NCBI GenBank assembly: GCA_948470475.1
Contig: OX419342.1
Location: forward strand, 20,506,039-20,570,038
Source of the DNA: Galaxea fascicularis
Lineage: Eukaryota > Cnidaria > Anthozoa > Scleractinia > Euphylliidae
DNA length: 64,000 nt
Reading direction: 5' to 3'
In this document: piece by piece, positions 51,748 through 58,554 of the stretch
How positions within the stretch are numbered: position 1 is the first letter of the stretch
Layout of the letters: each line of letters opens with the position of its first letter
Program-made: the position numbers and the translations under genes
The notes under the pieces: model-generated
The model's database searches: none
Told to the model about the DNA's origin: nothing
What the model saw: the letters and a program-made list of their open reading frames with translations, nothing else

Positions 51748-54700
51748 TTTTTCAGGAACGTCTCCGGTGCGTAGTAATTGAGTAATTTATATCCAAGTCT
51801 ATATTTCATTTTGTCTTATAGCTCCTTTGCTGTCTGGCTGGAAAGTTACAGTCGAAAATACGAGCTTTTCAAGCATACATATTCGTTGGACAAACCTTAC
51901 AATCTTCCTGAACCGCCAAGTTCGCCACTACATCGCCTTTTTAAACATGAACAACGGCAGTGCATTATCTCATAAAATGACAGATGGTCGCGAACTTGCC
52001 ACGGAAGTGACTGGACTGAAACCGTCATCTAACTATACAGTGCAGGTGTTTGGGATAGCAGAAACAGGACAACCGTACAGAACCGTAGCTGAAGATGCTA
52101 GGACAAAGAAAAGTGAGGAATATATTGGCTGCAAGAAATTATTTTTCTTTTAGCAACCAACGTTTACTTACCAGCAGGATAAACTGCAAACGGTATCCTC
52201 TGATTCTGTGTGTTCAGATACTTTTAAGAGCAGCATGGGAGTTATCATCGCTATTTAGAAATAACAACAACAAGTAGCTTTATTTGCATGACCATAACTT
52301 CATACAGTATTGCAAAAGCAGGTATCTTAACAAGAACAATATAATAATGTAATAAGAAAGGAAAAAACTAAAGATACATCAGTCTTATTTAGATAATATA
52401 TTATTACGAGAATCGAAGCAAAATAGAATGAACTTCGTCAATTCAATATTAACAAAATAGTCAGGAAAATTCATTAATTCCTTGGTAGCTTCTATAGGAG
52501 ATAGTTGGGTGATATTCAGTAGGTAATTTTTTTTTATATTTTGCTATAAAATGTGTTCCTAAAAATTGAGTATTTAGCACAGCTAAAAGGAAAGTGTATT
52601 TCATCTTCAACTTCAGATAACGCCCCAGAGGGGGTGGGGACTTCTAGAAAAAAATTGGATGGGGGTTTGCAGCACGCTTCTTGAAACCCTTACAGACCAA
52701 AATCTGGAATTTTCCCTACCTACCTACTATATTGCATATACCGATATAGCCCATACAAGAGAGTATACCTCCCCCCTCCCCCCCCAGGGGGATAACTCTA
52801 GGATGACTTTTATGTGCGGCATTGTAAGCACAAAGAAATACGAGTGACTTACCACGTTTTGACGTCCTCCCTCAGTCCGTTATCAGAGTACACACGCTCT
52901 GGCAAATGGAATCCATTTGTTCTGTACAGTATCCATTTTTATTTTGTTTGAGTCATGGCATCATTCATGTGTTTATAGTTATTTGCAAACTCGTGAAAAC
53001 CAACTTACTGACTATCTGGCCATGAGGTTATCCTGTCAAATCACACCTATGTAATCTCATCTCATTTCCCCGTTTCCCTCTCCCTCTCCATTTAATCAAT
53101 CATTTATTTATCAGACATTTATCTGTCTCCTCCCTATTTCAGTTTCATGTGGCTATCGGCCAAGTGGTAGTAGTCGGATCGTGGGTGGTACAGTTGCAAC
53201 AGTCAACAGTTGGCCTTGGCAGGCAATGCTACGCGATGTCAATGGGAAACAGTTTTGCGGAGGATCTTTGATTCACCCACAATGGGTTTTGACAGCCACC
53301 CATTGTGTGTCTGGAAAGTCTCCCTCATCTGTTAAAGTGAGGTAAAATGCATGATTTTTACACAGTTGGTTTCTTTAGAACATTTTAATGACATTTTGTC
53401 TGTAACCTGGGGCAGCTCAAGCTACACTAAGAGAGAGAGAGAGAGTGCCGCAATGATTAACACTAAAAAGGCACGTTCAATAACCGTTGCTAATCCATCT
53501 CCCTTTTTTTCAGATTGGGAGCGCATTATAGATTGTCTGCTTCAGTTGGTACAGAACAGGATTTTGACGTTACTCAAAAAATCCAACACGAAAGCTATTA
53601 CACACCTAAGAGATGGAGCAACGATGTGGCCCTTCTTAAGTTATCCAGACCAGCTGAACTGGGAAATGGAGTTGGACTCGTATGCCTTTCGAATGAGAAA
53701 TTTCAACTTCCTTTCGATCAACCCAACAAAACATGTTGGATCAGTGGTTGGGGAACACTTTATTACTATGGTCCACAACCAACAGAGCTCATGCAAGTTA
53801 ATCTCCCAATGATATCTTGGCAACGGTGTAACGCACTGTACTATTCTGGGAAAGTGGACAGCTCCATGCTGTGTGTTGGTAGAAGCCGTGGAGGTGTGGG
53901 AGCCTGTCATGGTGACAGTGGAGGGCCACTAGTTTGTGAGTTCAACAATCAGTGGTATCTTGAAGGAGTTACTAGCTGGGGTGGCCTACCTTGCGCCGCA
54001 ACCGGAAAACCGACGGTGTACGCAAACGTACGGAACCTTAAGTCGTGGATTATAAGCAAGATGACAAGTGCTCCCCTTCCCTCACCAGTTGCAACCCCAT
54101 TGCCGACATCATCATCTGCAAGTAAGTGCCTTTAGTCAATTTGCGTGAACAAAAGAGAAATACGTCTAACTTGCAATCGGATGAAACAAGTTTCAACACT
54201 TGCTCTTTTTTGCCCTCATGAAACTACAGCTATTCACTTTTAGCTCACCTTTAAAATAAGAAACATTTCAAAGACGATACACCAGTAACTTGTCAGGTTA
54301 GTCCAAGAGCTGCCGTTCGTTCAATCGTAAGACGTGGCTTCTAAATTTGCTACTGTCCATGAGAGGGATATAACGATAACCAAACAAAGCGTGAGAATTA
54401 GAGCCACAAATAGGTTAACTATAAAAATCGTAAATGCTTTGAACCCAGGGATGATATCATAATATAAGTGAGGTACGATCGTCCGGTTGAGTGCAGTCCC
54501 GAGAATAAGTGTCTGTGGTGACATTGACTGGCATTTCGACAACCTGAACGGAACTCAACACCAGAGTCAAGGGATTTGTATGACGTCAGTAGGTGGTTTT
54601 AATTCTGTAGCCGGATTGGTCAACGATGTCCTGATGCTATTGGTGGTCTGTCAGTACATAATTATGTTAAATTAAGTACGTAATTATGTTAAATTAAACT

Positions 54701-57700
54701 AGAAAGAGAAAAACAGAACCATAGCTAACACATAAAAACGTGAGAAAGGATAATCTTAAAAGCAAGAGGTTAGTGAGGAGGGCTGATATTAAGAAATTAG
54801 GTGCACTGTTGTGGTATTTAGAAGTGACGTGGTTAGATTATTGGTTATGAATTAATGTACAACTTACATGTAGATATGCTTCTTTAAGTTTCCCATTTTG
54901 CTTCTTTGTTAGGTTGTGGTTCTGTAGTAAACAACAGACTGAGGAGTCCAAGATATCCGTCCAACTATCCAAACTCCATGAGCTGTGTGTATCGGGTGCC
55001 TATTCCATGCAACAAGGACCTTAACATTTACTTTTACTTTTTCTCTTTGGTGAGCCATTACTCTTGCAGGTGAGTACAAAGACATGCTGAATCAAAGGCA
55101 TAAAGGAGGGTGTTAGTACGGCCGGATATGAATGTTTTGAAACCTAATGTGGCCTGAACTCATATGTCAAGACAAGTGTCTTGTTTTTGTGAATTTATCC
55201 AGTTCTTATCAGACGAAAGATCACAGACTTGAATGGTAAAGACTACTCCCATTTCTGACTGTTATCTCGATTAATTAAAAATCCTGCTGTTGACTGCAAT
55301 TAATCAAATGCTTCGAAGTATCATTTTTTAATAAACCATTTGCTCTACATTGTGTCAAATCTACGAAGGTTTACAACATGTTCGAGGGAACTTTTGGCAA
55401 GAAATACTAAAATATGAAACCATATCCTGAAGCTGCAAAGATTTCATTGATTCTTTCTAGACTATTGAGGGCCGGGGCATACATGTCTCGTTTCAACTTC
55501 GTTAAGAAGTCTCACTACTTCCAATTCTACGCCTAATTTCTCAAGGTCAACGCCTAGTGTAGTATCTTCTCCACTTTTTATGTTTTCTTTATTACACTTG
55601 CCGTCACCTCTCACTTTCTTTCAGATTCCAGCAGCCACTGTAAAGACTCACTGACTATTCCCAGAGAGCGATCCATTTTACTAATTACATTCACAGCACA
55701 ATATATAGAGGATATTACCCGGTGGCGAGAAGATATGAATTTTATGTTCGAGTGGCAAGAACAATATCTCACGAGGGAGCGAAGCGAACGACTGAGATAT
55801 TGTTCTTGCCACACTGGAGACTAAACAAACGCGACCCGAGAAACCAATTCAACAAAAGCAAAAGGCGGGAATCGTGACGTCATTGAACGATACGACACTC
55901 ACAAAGGTGACATACGGAAAATACGCCACTCGGGTCCCGGATGAAGTGGCGTATGGAATCTACGAGTGGTTTAGTTCCCAGTAAAACACTCTCCTCCATA
56001 TAATAAAATTGCATTCACAACTGCGAGGATCAGTCTTCATTTGATTTCATTTCCGCAGTTCATATATATGATTCATTTCATATACATCACTCACATCCAT
56101 TTTACTGCTGAAAGAGAAAAGAAAAGATGACAAATACGAACCGCCCTTATTTAAAATTTCGACCGGGTTCAGATGAAGGAAAGCCCTAAACAACTATACC
56201 TTTTCATTTATTTGCCGTCTGATTTACCAAAACATGAGCCAGCCACTTGAAGTTAATCACGAGATGCCGGTTTATGTTGTGCCGCAGAGATATCTGTTAG
56301 TGCTTGTAATAATTTTTACTTGAATTAATGGCACGCTTTCTCTCGTTCCCTTCTTTTCTTTTAGTTATGACTACTTACAGATTACCAATGATAGAAACCA
56401 GGTCATTGGCACGTACTGTGGTGTAAGAAGTGGACTTAGCCTTATTGTGGCTGGGAGCTACGTTGATTTCAGGTTTCGGTCAGACGGTAGCGTTACAAGA
56501 AAAGGATTTGACTTAGGTTTATATTTTGTGTCTGGTAAGTCCACTCAATGTCAGTTTTTCTAAAGTAATTTTTATTTTAAAGAGCTTTGCTGAGAAAACC
56601 GCAATGACTTGCTTTCCGTTCTTTCTAACAATTGCGCAGGATTCCGATTTAGGAAAACATATTTAATACACGTTTTGAATTTGGTAAAGCTTAGTGTTTG
56701 AACCCCTGGTTTGCGCACCTAATCGTTTCTGATGCGGCGTAACCTCAGCCGCCCTGGGCGTTACATATACCGGGTCCTTTGCACTCTTTGCACCGCTGGA
56801 AAATCGGATGTTGCTTGATCATAAAAAGAGTAGCTTTGAATAAGCTAAGATGTCACATGCTTTTCCTACATTAGCTAGTCTTGCATTCAGAATACGGTAT
56901 GGCAACTAAAGAGAAGTCTTTCTTTTTCGTTGGAATTCAACAAATTTCGGTTATACCTTGATTTTACCAGTACTCAAATTTATAATCTAATAAGCAAACC
57001 CACTCGATTGGTTTCTAATGCCGGTAATTATCATGTCAACAAATCAAGGCTTAATCAACAACTTTCTTCATTTTCAAGACTTGGGCCTAAAGTTTGGAAT
57101 AATTTTCCACGTTGCTTGCGCTCCTTGCCTAAAAGGTCTTTTAACAAAAACGTCCATGCACTTTTGTTAAAATTACTCAATAATGAAAACAAGTATGACT
57201 CTAAAAAAAAACATTGTTGCTGGAATGACTGCTGGATTTATGGAACTAAAATAGCACTTTCAATATTTATTTATTTACATTAATACTGAACCTCCTGTAA
57301 ACTATACGTACTTTAACTTACTTTATTTGCGTCGTTGTTACTTGTAATCATATATTTGTTTGAATCGATTTCACTTTTCTAAATTAATAATATTGTAATT
57401 TCTTTGTAATTTTCATCTCCAACTTTCTTGTTGCATTTTAATATTATCTGAAACCACCCGACTCGATTAGCTTTGCTACATTCGGGTGGCTATTTATTTC
57501 ATTTCGTTTACTTTGTAATGTCATAGTAATGAATAAAGATGTTTATTGGCGGTATTTATGATAGAACACGGAACGTAATACTTTCGATAGCATACTTCCT
57601 CTCTTCAGTTGGCTGCAAATGTTTGCGCTAACTGTTATCTCTGGGAGGATAGAAATAACAGAAAATTCAATTGATTTTTTTCTCTTTTTGAAATAAATGA

Positions 57701-58440
57701 CTGTCATATATCAGATTCGGCAGCGCAAACAATTATCGTATATATGTATACCCTACTGCAAAAATACACAAATAATATTCCAGTAGAGCAGACTAATAAT
57801 CTGCATCTCATTATATATAATGCATTTTTAAGCATTGTTTAATTATTTTTACAGTTCCTCCATTAACAATGTTTATATTTATTGCATGCAACATTTTAAC
57901 TGGTCAATGCAAAACTGTCGAAAGACCTGTGGCTTCTGTGTAGGTAATTCCAGTAAATTCCATTCCTGATTATTATTTACGTCACATTCTTTATGACGAT
58001 AACGACGACGGTGCCGATGACGATGAAGAAAATTTATTGTCATACAAGTCAAAGGCGATGGTTTCTTTGAAAGAAAATAACTAAACAAGCTTCAGCATGA
58101 AACGTTTTGATGTAATTTAGGGGACGTGTTTGCGTTTGCGTACTTAATTATCGTCATTGTGTATTGATGGTTAATAGCGACGTCGTATTCCTTGCTGCCA
58201 TTGCTATTCTTCTAACCTGTCTATACTTAAGTTCCTTTTTGCATACTCATGTCCAAAGTGTAATATATTTCAGCAGCACCTACGTCTGGATCAAGTAATC
58301 GCACCACCACTGAGCCCCAAACGACCACAGATCCCCCGACGACGTCCGAGAACAGTACCTCTGCAGTTCAAACGCCATCACTTGAGCAGAAAAACAAATC
58401 CGCTGTCATGCTGCGGGTTAGCGGCCTGGACATCAAAAAG
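19392..58440 (+). CDS. Giant MAM/CUB/FN3/trypsin mosaic protein (5' partial)
   Basis: Forty-one exons joined by GT-AG introns (one GC-AG) give about 9.2 kb of coding sequence, roughly 3,000 residues. Order: MAM tail, CUB-1, FN3-1/2, CUB-2, FN3-3, protease 1, MAM-1, MAM-2, CUB-3, FN3-4/5, CUB-4, FN3-6/7, CUB-5, FN3-8/9, CUB-6, FN3-10/11, CUB-7, FN3-12, protease 2, CUB-8, ShKT-like half, Ser/Thr/Pro stalk. Every complete module begins and ends in a phase-1 intron, and every module's exon total is a multiple of three. CUBs are split by a phase-2 intron, proteases by phase 2, MAMs by phases 1 and 0. The modules are extracellular, so a secreted or cell-surface matrix protease is inferred. No signal peptide, transmembrane segment, start or stop codon is in view. 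Two genes fused by my exon linking is the main alternative; the in-phase protease 1 to MAM-1 junction argues against it. Confidence 0.8.
20144..20729 (+). CDS. CUB-1
   Basis: Exons 20144-20306 and 20533-20729, joined in phase 2. Starts [15 protein letters not shown]. Cysteines at the start, at VCKW, at YSCR, and in TGCYG give the four-cysteine CUB pattern. Ends in LTSG before a phase-1 donor. Confidence 0.85.
21030..21323 (+). CDS. FN3-1 (type a)
   Basis: Single 294-nt exon. Begins [15 protein letters not shown] with the type-a Trp, has the FN3 core LQLRWTDL and the [15 protein letters not shown] strand, and ends RTDEGG. Confidence 0.85.
21324..22498. other. Intron, nothing recognised
   Basis: Between FN3-1 and FN3-2. 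No exon, inverted repeat or coding remnant seen. Confidence 0.5.
22499..22795 (+). CDS. FN3-2 (type b)
   Basis: Single 297-nt exon. Begins [14 protein letters not shown] and has [20 protein letters not shown], a [14 protein letters not shown] strand, and [12 protein letters not shown]. Type b follows type a in every full pair. Confidence 0.85.
23009..23082 (+). repeat. SINE tail fragment
   Basis: CAGGCTTCTTTACGCAATTG … CAACTGCGAGGATCAGTCTT, the 3' part of the tRNA-derived SINE at 922-1134, without the tRNA head. Lies in the FN3-2/CUB-2 intron. Confidence 0.75.
23395..23770 (-). repeat. Dispersed repeat, minus copy
   Basis: Reverse-complement relative of 14990-15460: AGCCTAAAAGCGGAGCTCCG, GCACAACCACAGCCAC and ATCACAACCGGTTATGTGCT. 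Confidence 0.7.
24190..24440. repeat. Dispersed repeat with GGACGGAC tract
   Basis: GGTTGCCGACATCTCGAGTG, then a (GGAC)n/(GAAC)n microsatellite at about 24286-24338, GTGACGTCATAACC and GTTCCGCGCACGCCCC. Resembles the 3' part of a dispersed retroelement; not coding. Confidence 0.6.
24490..25054 (+). CDS. CUB-2
   Basis: Exons 24490-24643 and 24861-25054. Cysteines at NCAL, IRCFW, AYCR and QGCEP complete the CUB pattern. Includes [18 protein letters not shown] and ends GGISSG. Confidence 0.85.
25480..25605. repeat. (TAC/TGC)n trinucleotide tract
   Basis: CTACTACTACTACTACAACT-like triplets degenerating to (CTGCTA)n just before the FN3-3 exon. Open frames across it are artefacts. Confidence 0.85.
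25660..25950 (+). CDS. FN3-3 (type a, before protease 1)
   Basis: Single 291-nt exon. Begins [15 protein letters not shown] and includes FTLQWTQL and [16 protein letters not shown]. As at FN3-12, no type-b domain follows; the next module is the protease. Confidence 0.85.
26637..28125 (+). CDS. Protease 1, S1A trypsin-like
   Basis: Exons 26637-26832 and 27527-28125 (265 residues with linkers). The activation site is SSR|IVGG. His57 is in TAAHC, Asp102 in SHDIALIQL, Ser195 in CQGDSGGPL. The base of the S1 pocket reads VDTCQGDS, placing Asp at 189, with Gly at 216 (SWG) and 226 (YGVY), so cleavage after Arg/Lys is predicted. Typical disulfide cysteines are present, including the one just before the activation site that tethers the light chain. 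Ends in a Pro-rich linker ([10 protein letters not shown]). The 108-nt intron after it stays open in frame. Confidence 0.9.
28234..30144 (+). CDS. MAM-1
   Basis: Exons 28234-28365, 29480-29715 and 30060-30144. Starts [20 protein letters not shown] and has [50 protein letters not shown] and a final [19 protein letters not shown]. This is the full MAM order, with the conserved cysteines. Confidence 0.9.
28366..29479. other. Intron, nothing recognised
   Basis: Between MAM-1 exons 1 and 2. Confidence 0.5.
30434..30646. mobile_element. 213-bp MITE
   Basis: Eighteen-bp inverted ends GGTGGGTTCACACTAGAC (30434-30451, 30629-30646), flanked by direct TATTA (30429-30433, 30647-30651). The interior repeats AAGTGCACTT in both orientations. 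No coding capacity. Confidence 0.8.
30740..32100. repeat. Composite repeat region in MAM-1/MAM-2 intron
   Basis: The part at 30835-30930 is an inverted relative of 39530-39625. Two GC-rich blocks, GTGCGGCCCCGCGCG (30948) and GTACGGCCCCGCGCG (31951), lie about 1 kb apart in direct orientation and enclose AT-rich, ORF-free sequence (31080-31880). They could be the ends of one insertion; no target duplication was found. Confidence 0.45.
32135..32204. repeat. Nested hairpin
   Basis: Outer arms CTTATTGACTGAG (32135-32147, 32192-32204) enclose a perfect palindrome, CCGGACGGGAA-TATT-TTCCCGTCCGG (32158-32183). Confidence 0.85.
32338..35778 (+). CDS. MAM-2
   Basis: Exons 32338-32469, 35255-35487 and 35694-35778. 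Starts [13 protein letters not shown] and includes [34 protein letters not shown] and [20 protein letters not shown]. The 2.8-kb first intron holds several fold-backs and a repeat tail. Confidence 0.9.
33107..33217. repeat. Long hairpin
   Basis: Perfect 24-bp inner arms GGTCGTTACGGGAAAATCTC… (33126-33149 and 33173-33196), with outer arms ACTTAATAACC (33107-33117, 33207-33217). A second inverted pair, TTATTATATGGCTA (33221-33234, 33547-33560), lies just to the right. Confidence 0.85.
34085..34520. repeat. Retroelement tail-like repeat
   Basis: TTCAAGTTTATTAAAGAC…ACTCGCAGTTAGCAAC-type sequence, then CTGACGAAGGGCTAACGCTC, GAAACGTCAGC and ACTTGACGGCGCCGAGGTTA. It looks like a non-coding retroelement end. 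The CTGACGA…GAAA core resembles that of a hammerhead ribozyme. Confidence 0.4.
36380..37130 (+). CDS. CUB-3
   Basis: Exons 36380-36536 and 36934-37130. Cysteines at GCGG, LRCNW, RYCK and AGCGA. Contains [18 protein letters not shown] and ends GFDSG. Confidence 0.85.
37195..37320. repeat. Degenerate (CTCTGT)n tract
   Basis: Imperfect CTCTGTC repeats just upstream of FN3-4. Confidence 0.8.
37459..37752 (+). CDS. FN3-4 (type a), GC donor
   Basis: Single 294-nt exon. Begins [16 protein letters not shown]; ends QTLEGG. The donor is GAG|GCAAGT: GC at 37753-37754 where the equivalent exons have GT. The rest of the donor matches the consensus perfectly, as is usual for GC-AG introns. Confidence 0.8.
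38120..38413 (+). CDS. FN3-5 (type b)
   Basis: Single 294-nt exon. Begins [34 protein letters not shown]; ends [13 protein letters not shown]. Confidence 0.85.
38560..39375 (+). CDS. CUB-4
   Basis: Exons 38560-38713 and 39182-39375. Cysteines at GCEG, LNCSV, TYCR and RGCDL. Contains [16 protein letters not shown]; ends SLSTG. Confidence 0.85.
39907..40206 (+). CDS. FN3-6 (type a)
   Basis: Single 300-nt exon. Begins [27 protein letters not shown]; ends TRTNEGG. Confidence 0.85.
40207..41283. other. Intron, nothing recognised
   Basis: Between FN3-6 and FN3-7. Short ORFs only. Confidence 0.5.
41284..41580 (+). CDS. FN3-7 (type b)
   Basis: Single 297-nt exon. Begins [33 protein letters not shown]; ends [11 protein letters not shown]. 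Confidence 0.85.
41581..42625. other. Intron, nothing recognised
   Basis: Between FN3-7 and CUB-5. Includes a short (ACAACAACAATAACT)-like tract near 42282. Confidence 0.5.
42626..43999 (+). CDS. CUB-5, second disulfide lost
   Basis: Exons 42626-42785 and 43806-43999. The first two cysteines (GCGG, LSCSF) are kept. The third (AYCR in CUB-2) is replaced in ASYYG and the fourth (QGC) in QYGYAT, so the whole second disulfide is missing. Otherwise a normal module: [16 protein letters not shown], ending SIFSG. Confidence 0.85.
42840..43240 (+). pseudogene. LINE 3' coding remnant
   Basis: Plus-strand reading with indels gives a [24 protein letters not shown] block, then [20 protein letters not shown] and AKILRKVL to a stop, then [12 protein letters not shown] decay and an (AATA)n tail at 43206-43238. 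I recognise this as the C-terminal end of a cnidarian non-LTR retrotransposon protein. Family name unknown. Confidence 0.55.
44183..44578. mobile_element. PIF/Harbinger-type MITE, 396 bp
   Basis: Long inverted ends GGCCCGTTTCAAACGCCGTG (left) mirrored at right (…CACGGCGTTTGAAACGGGCC), flanked by TAA (44180-44182 and 44579-44581). Inside, TGGTTTCAAACGCCGTGCTA repeats at about 44488 and elsewhere. The ends resemble those of the MITE at 11628 (GGCCCGATTCAGACGCCG). Lies in the CUB-5/FN3-8 intron. Confidence 0.85.
44708..45001 (+). CDS. FN3-8 (type a)
   Basis: Single 294-nt exon. Begins [28 protein letters not shown]; ends RTDEGG. Confidence 0.85.
45232..45528 (+). CDS. FN3-9 (type b)
   Basis: Single 297-nt exon. 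Begins [34 protein letters not shown]; ends [11 protein letters not shown]. Confidence 0.85.
45529..47095. other. Intron, nothing recognised
   Basis: First part of the 2.5-kb FN3-9/CUB-6 intron. The short ORFs show no recognisable motif. Confidence 0.5.
47214..47394. mobile_element. 181-bp MITE
   Basis: Inverted ends TATAGAGCGTTTTCAC(T) at 47214 and 47379-47394, with subterminal GGCCATATTGG/ATGGCCGCC blocks. The TATA at each edge makes the exact boundary and TA duplication ambiguous. Confidence 0.75.
47396..47573. mobile_element. 178-bp near-perfect palindromic MITE
   Basis: Arms of about 65 bp (AATAGGCCATTTCCGAGTTC … GTGCGAAGTTTTTGT) are perfect or nearly perfect inverted copies around a loop of about 48 bp. 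Begins one base after the previous element ends. Confidence 0.85.
48032..48683 (+). CDS. CUB-6, second disulfide lost
   Basis: Exons 48032-48188 and 48490-48683. Keeps GCGG and LRCNW. The third cysteine position reads LGSSR and the fourth SRYRYSYS, so both partners are gone, as in CUB-5. Contains [16 protein letters not shown]; ends GLQSG. Confidence 0.85.
48820..48935. repeat. (CTCTGT)n-(CACTGT)n microsatellite
   Basis: A hexamer tract that switches abruptly from CTCTGT units to CACTGT units near 48876. Open frames in both directions (Ser/Val and Asp/Ser runs) are artefacts. Confidence 0.9.
49035..49328 (+). CDS. FN3-10 (type a)
   Basis: Single 294-nt exon. Begins [26 protein letters not shown]; ends WTDES before the phase-1 donor GTG|GTAAGT. 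Confidence 0.85.
49680..49988 (+). CDS. FN3-11 (type b)
   Basis: Single 309-nt exon, slightly longer than other type-b exons because of a Ser-rich loop ([10 protein letters not shown]). Begins [14 protein letters not shown]; ends [11 protein letters not shown]. Confidence 0.85.
49989..50578. other. Intron, nothing recognised
   Basis: Between FN3-11 and CUB-7. Confidence 0.5.
50579..51142 (+). CDS. CUB-7, one unpaired cysteine
   Basis: Exons 50579-50732 and 50949-51142. Keeps the first two cysteines (VCLM, LHCHW). The third is lost (NFSHR) but the fourth remains in NSCSS, leaving it without its usual partner. [16 protein letters not shown]; ends GLSSG. Confidence 0.85.
51143..51821. other. 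Intron, nothing recognised
   Basis: Between CUB-7 and FN3-12. Contains a (GTTTT)n run at about 51720-51745. Confidence 0.5.
51822..52112 (+). CDS. FN3-12 (type a, before protease 2)
   Basis: Single 291-nt exon. Begins [42 protein letters not shown]; ends ARTKK. It is the same length as FN3-3, which precedes protease 1. Confidence 0.85.
52619..52800. repeat. GC-rich dispersed repeat, second copy
   Basis: Relative of 14228-14345, in the FN3-12/protease 2 intron, ending in a run of C (CCCCCCTCCCCCCCCAGGGG). Confidence 0.65.
53143..54121 (+). CDS. Protease 2, S1A with elastase-like pocket
   Basis: Exons 53143-53341 and 53514-54121 (269 residues). The activation site is SSR|IVGG. His57 is in TATHC, Asp102 in SNDVALLKL, Ser195 in CHGDSGGPL. 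Position 189 in VGACHGDS is Gly rather than trypsin's Asp, and position 226 (KPTVYANV) is Thr rather than Gly; together these give a closed, uncharged, elastase-like S1 pocket and predict cleavage after small aliphatic residues. Exon lengths, phases and flanking modules match protease 1, so the two arose by duplication. A Pro/Ser/Thr linker follows ([16 protein letters not shown]). Confidence 0.9.
54122..54912. other. Intron, nothing recognised
   Basis: Between protease 2 and CUB-8. Short ORFs on both strands at 54321-54675 lack recognisable motifs. Confidence 0.5.
54913..56534 (+). CDS. CUB-8, canonical type
   Basis: Exons 54913-55069 and 56365-56534. Unlike CUB-1 to CUB-7 this reads [14 protein letters not shown], the standard CUB signature, so it is a separate lineage. 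Cysteines: SCGS, MSCVY, IPCNK (extra), YSCR, TYCGV. The last exon ends LYFVSG at a phase-1 donor. Confidence 0.85.
55752..55812. repeat. Perfect hairpin, 20-bp arms
   Basis: GTGGCAAGAACAATATCTCA (55752-55771) and its exact reverse complement (55793-55812) around CGAGGGAGCGAAGCGAACGAC. In the CUB-8 intron. Confidence 0.9.
56005..56094 (+). repeat. SINE tail fragment
   Basis: AATTGCATTCACAACTGCGA through CCGCAGTTCATATATATGAT to TATACATCACTCAC: the 3' part of the tRNA-derived SINE family. Confidence 0.75.
56930..57550 (+). pseudogene. LINE 3' fragment
   Basis: Encodes [15 protein letters not shown] sequence, then [20 protein letters not shown] and [20 protein letters not shown], the usual C-terminal end of a cnidarian non-LTR RT. 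A 3' UTR follows, ending near AATGAATAAAGATGTTTATT. Lies in the intron after CUB-8, where the first half of the ShKT-like domain would be expected. Confidence 0.65.
57855..57943 (+). CDS. ShKT-like domain, C-terminal half only
   Basis: Acceptor TTTTTACAG and donor GTAG|GTAATT. In the frame that joins in phase to the next exon it encodes a segment with one Cys followed by the C-x3-C-x2-C ending typical of ShKT (SXC) domains (NCRKTCGFC). The N-terminal half, with the other cysteines, is not found upstream. The exon needs a phase-2 entry while CUB-8 leaves phase 1, so a small exon is missing or diverged. A LINE tail occupies part of the intron where it might have been. ShKT modules occur both in toxins and in many extracellular proteases; here it would be a protease accessory. 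Confidence 0.5.
58274..58440 (+). CDS. Ser/Thr/Pro-rich stalk exon
   Basis: Acceptor TTTCAG|CAG and donor AAAAAG|GTATTG. Encodes [20 protein letters not shown] and similar, a mucin-like O-glycosylation stretch, then [15 protein letters not shown], which looks like the start of a further extracellular domain I cannot name. It leaves phase 0. The next exon is not visible; a LINE begins about 115 bp downstream. Confidence 0.6.
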
Positions 58441-58554
58441 GTATTGTCTTCAAATAAAAGGGCTTTCATTTGCCCTAGTGCCGTTCCAGCCCTCACTTTT
58501 GTGGCCAAGATACTGCATTTTTTATCATCTTTGTTTGGTTTACTTGTCAAATGA

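Noticed and set aside
54321..54675. Hydrophobic minus-strand ORF and its plus-strand partner in an intron
   Set aside because: Short, no recognisable family, no splice or start context; may be part of an unrecognised repeat.
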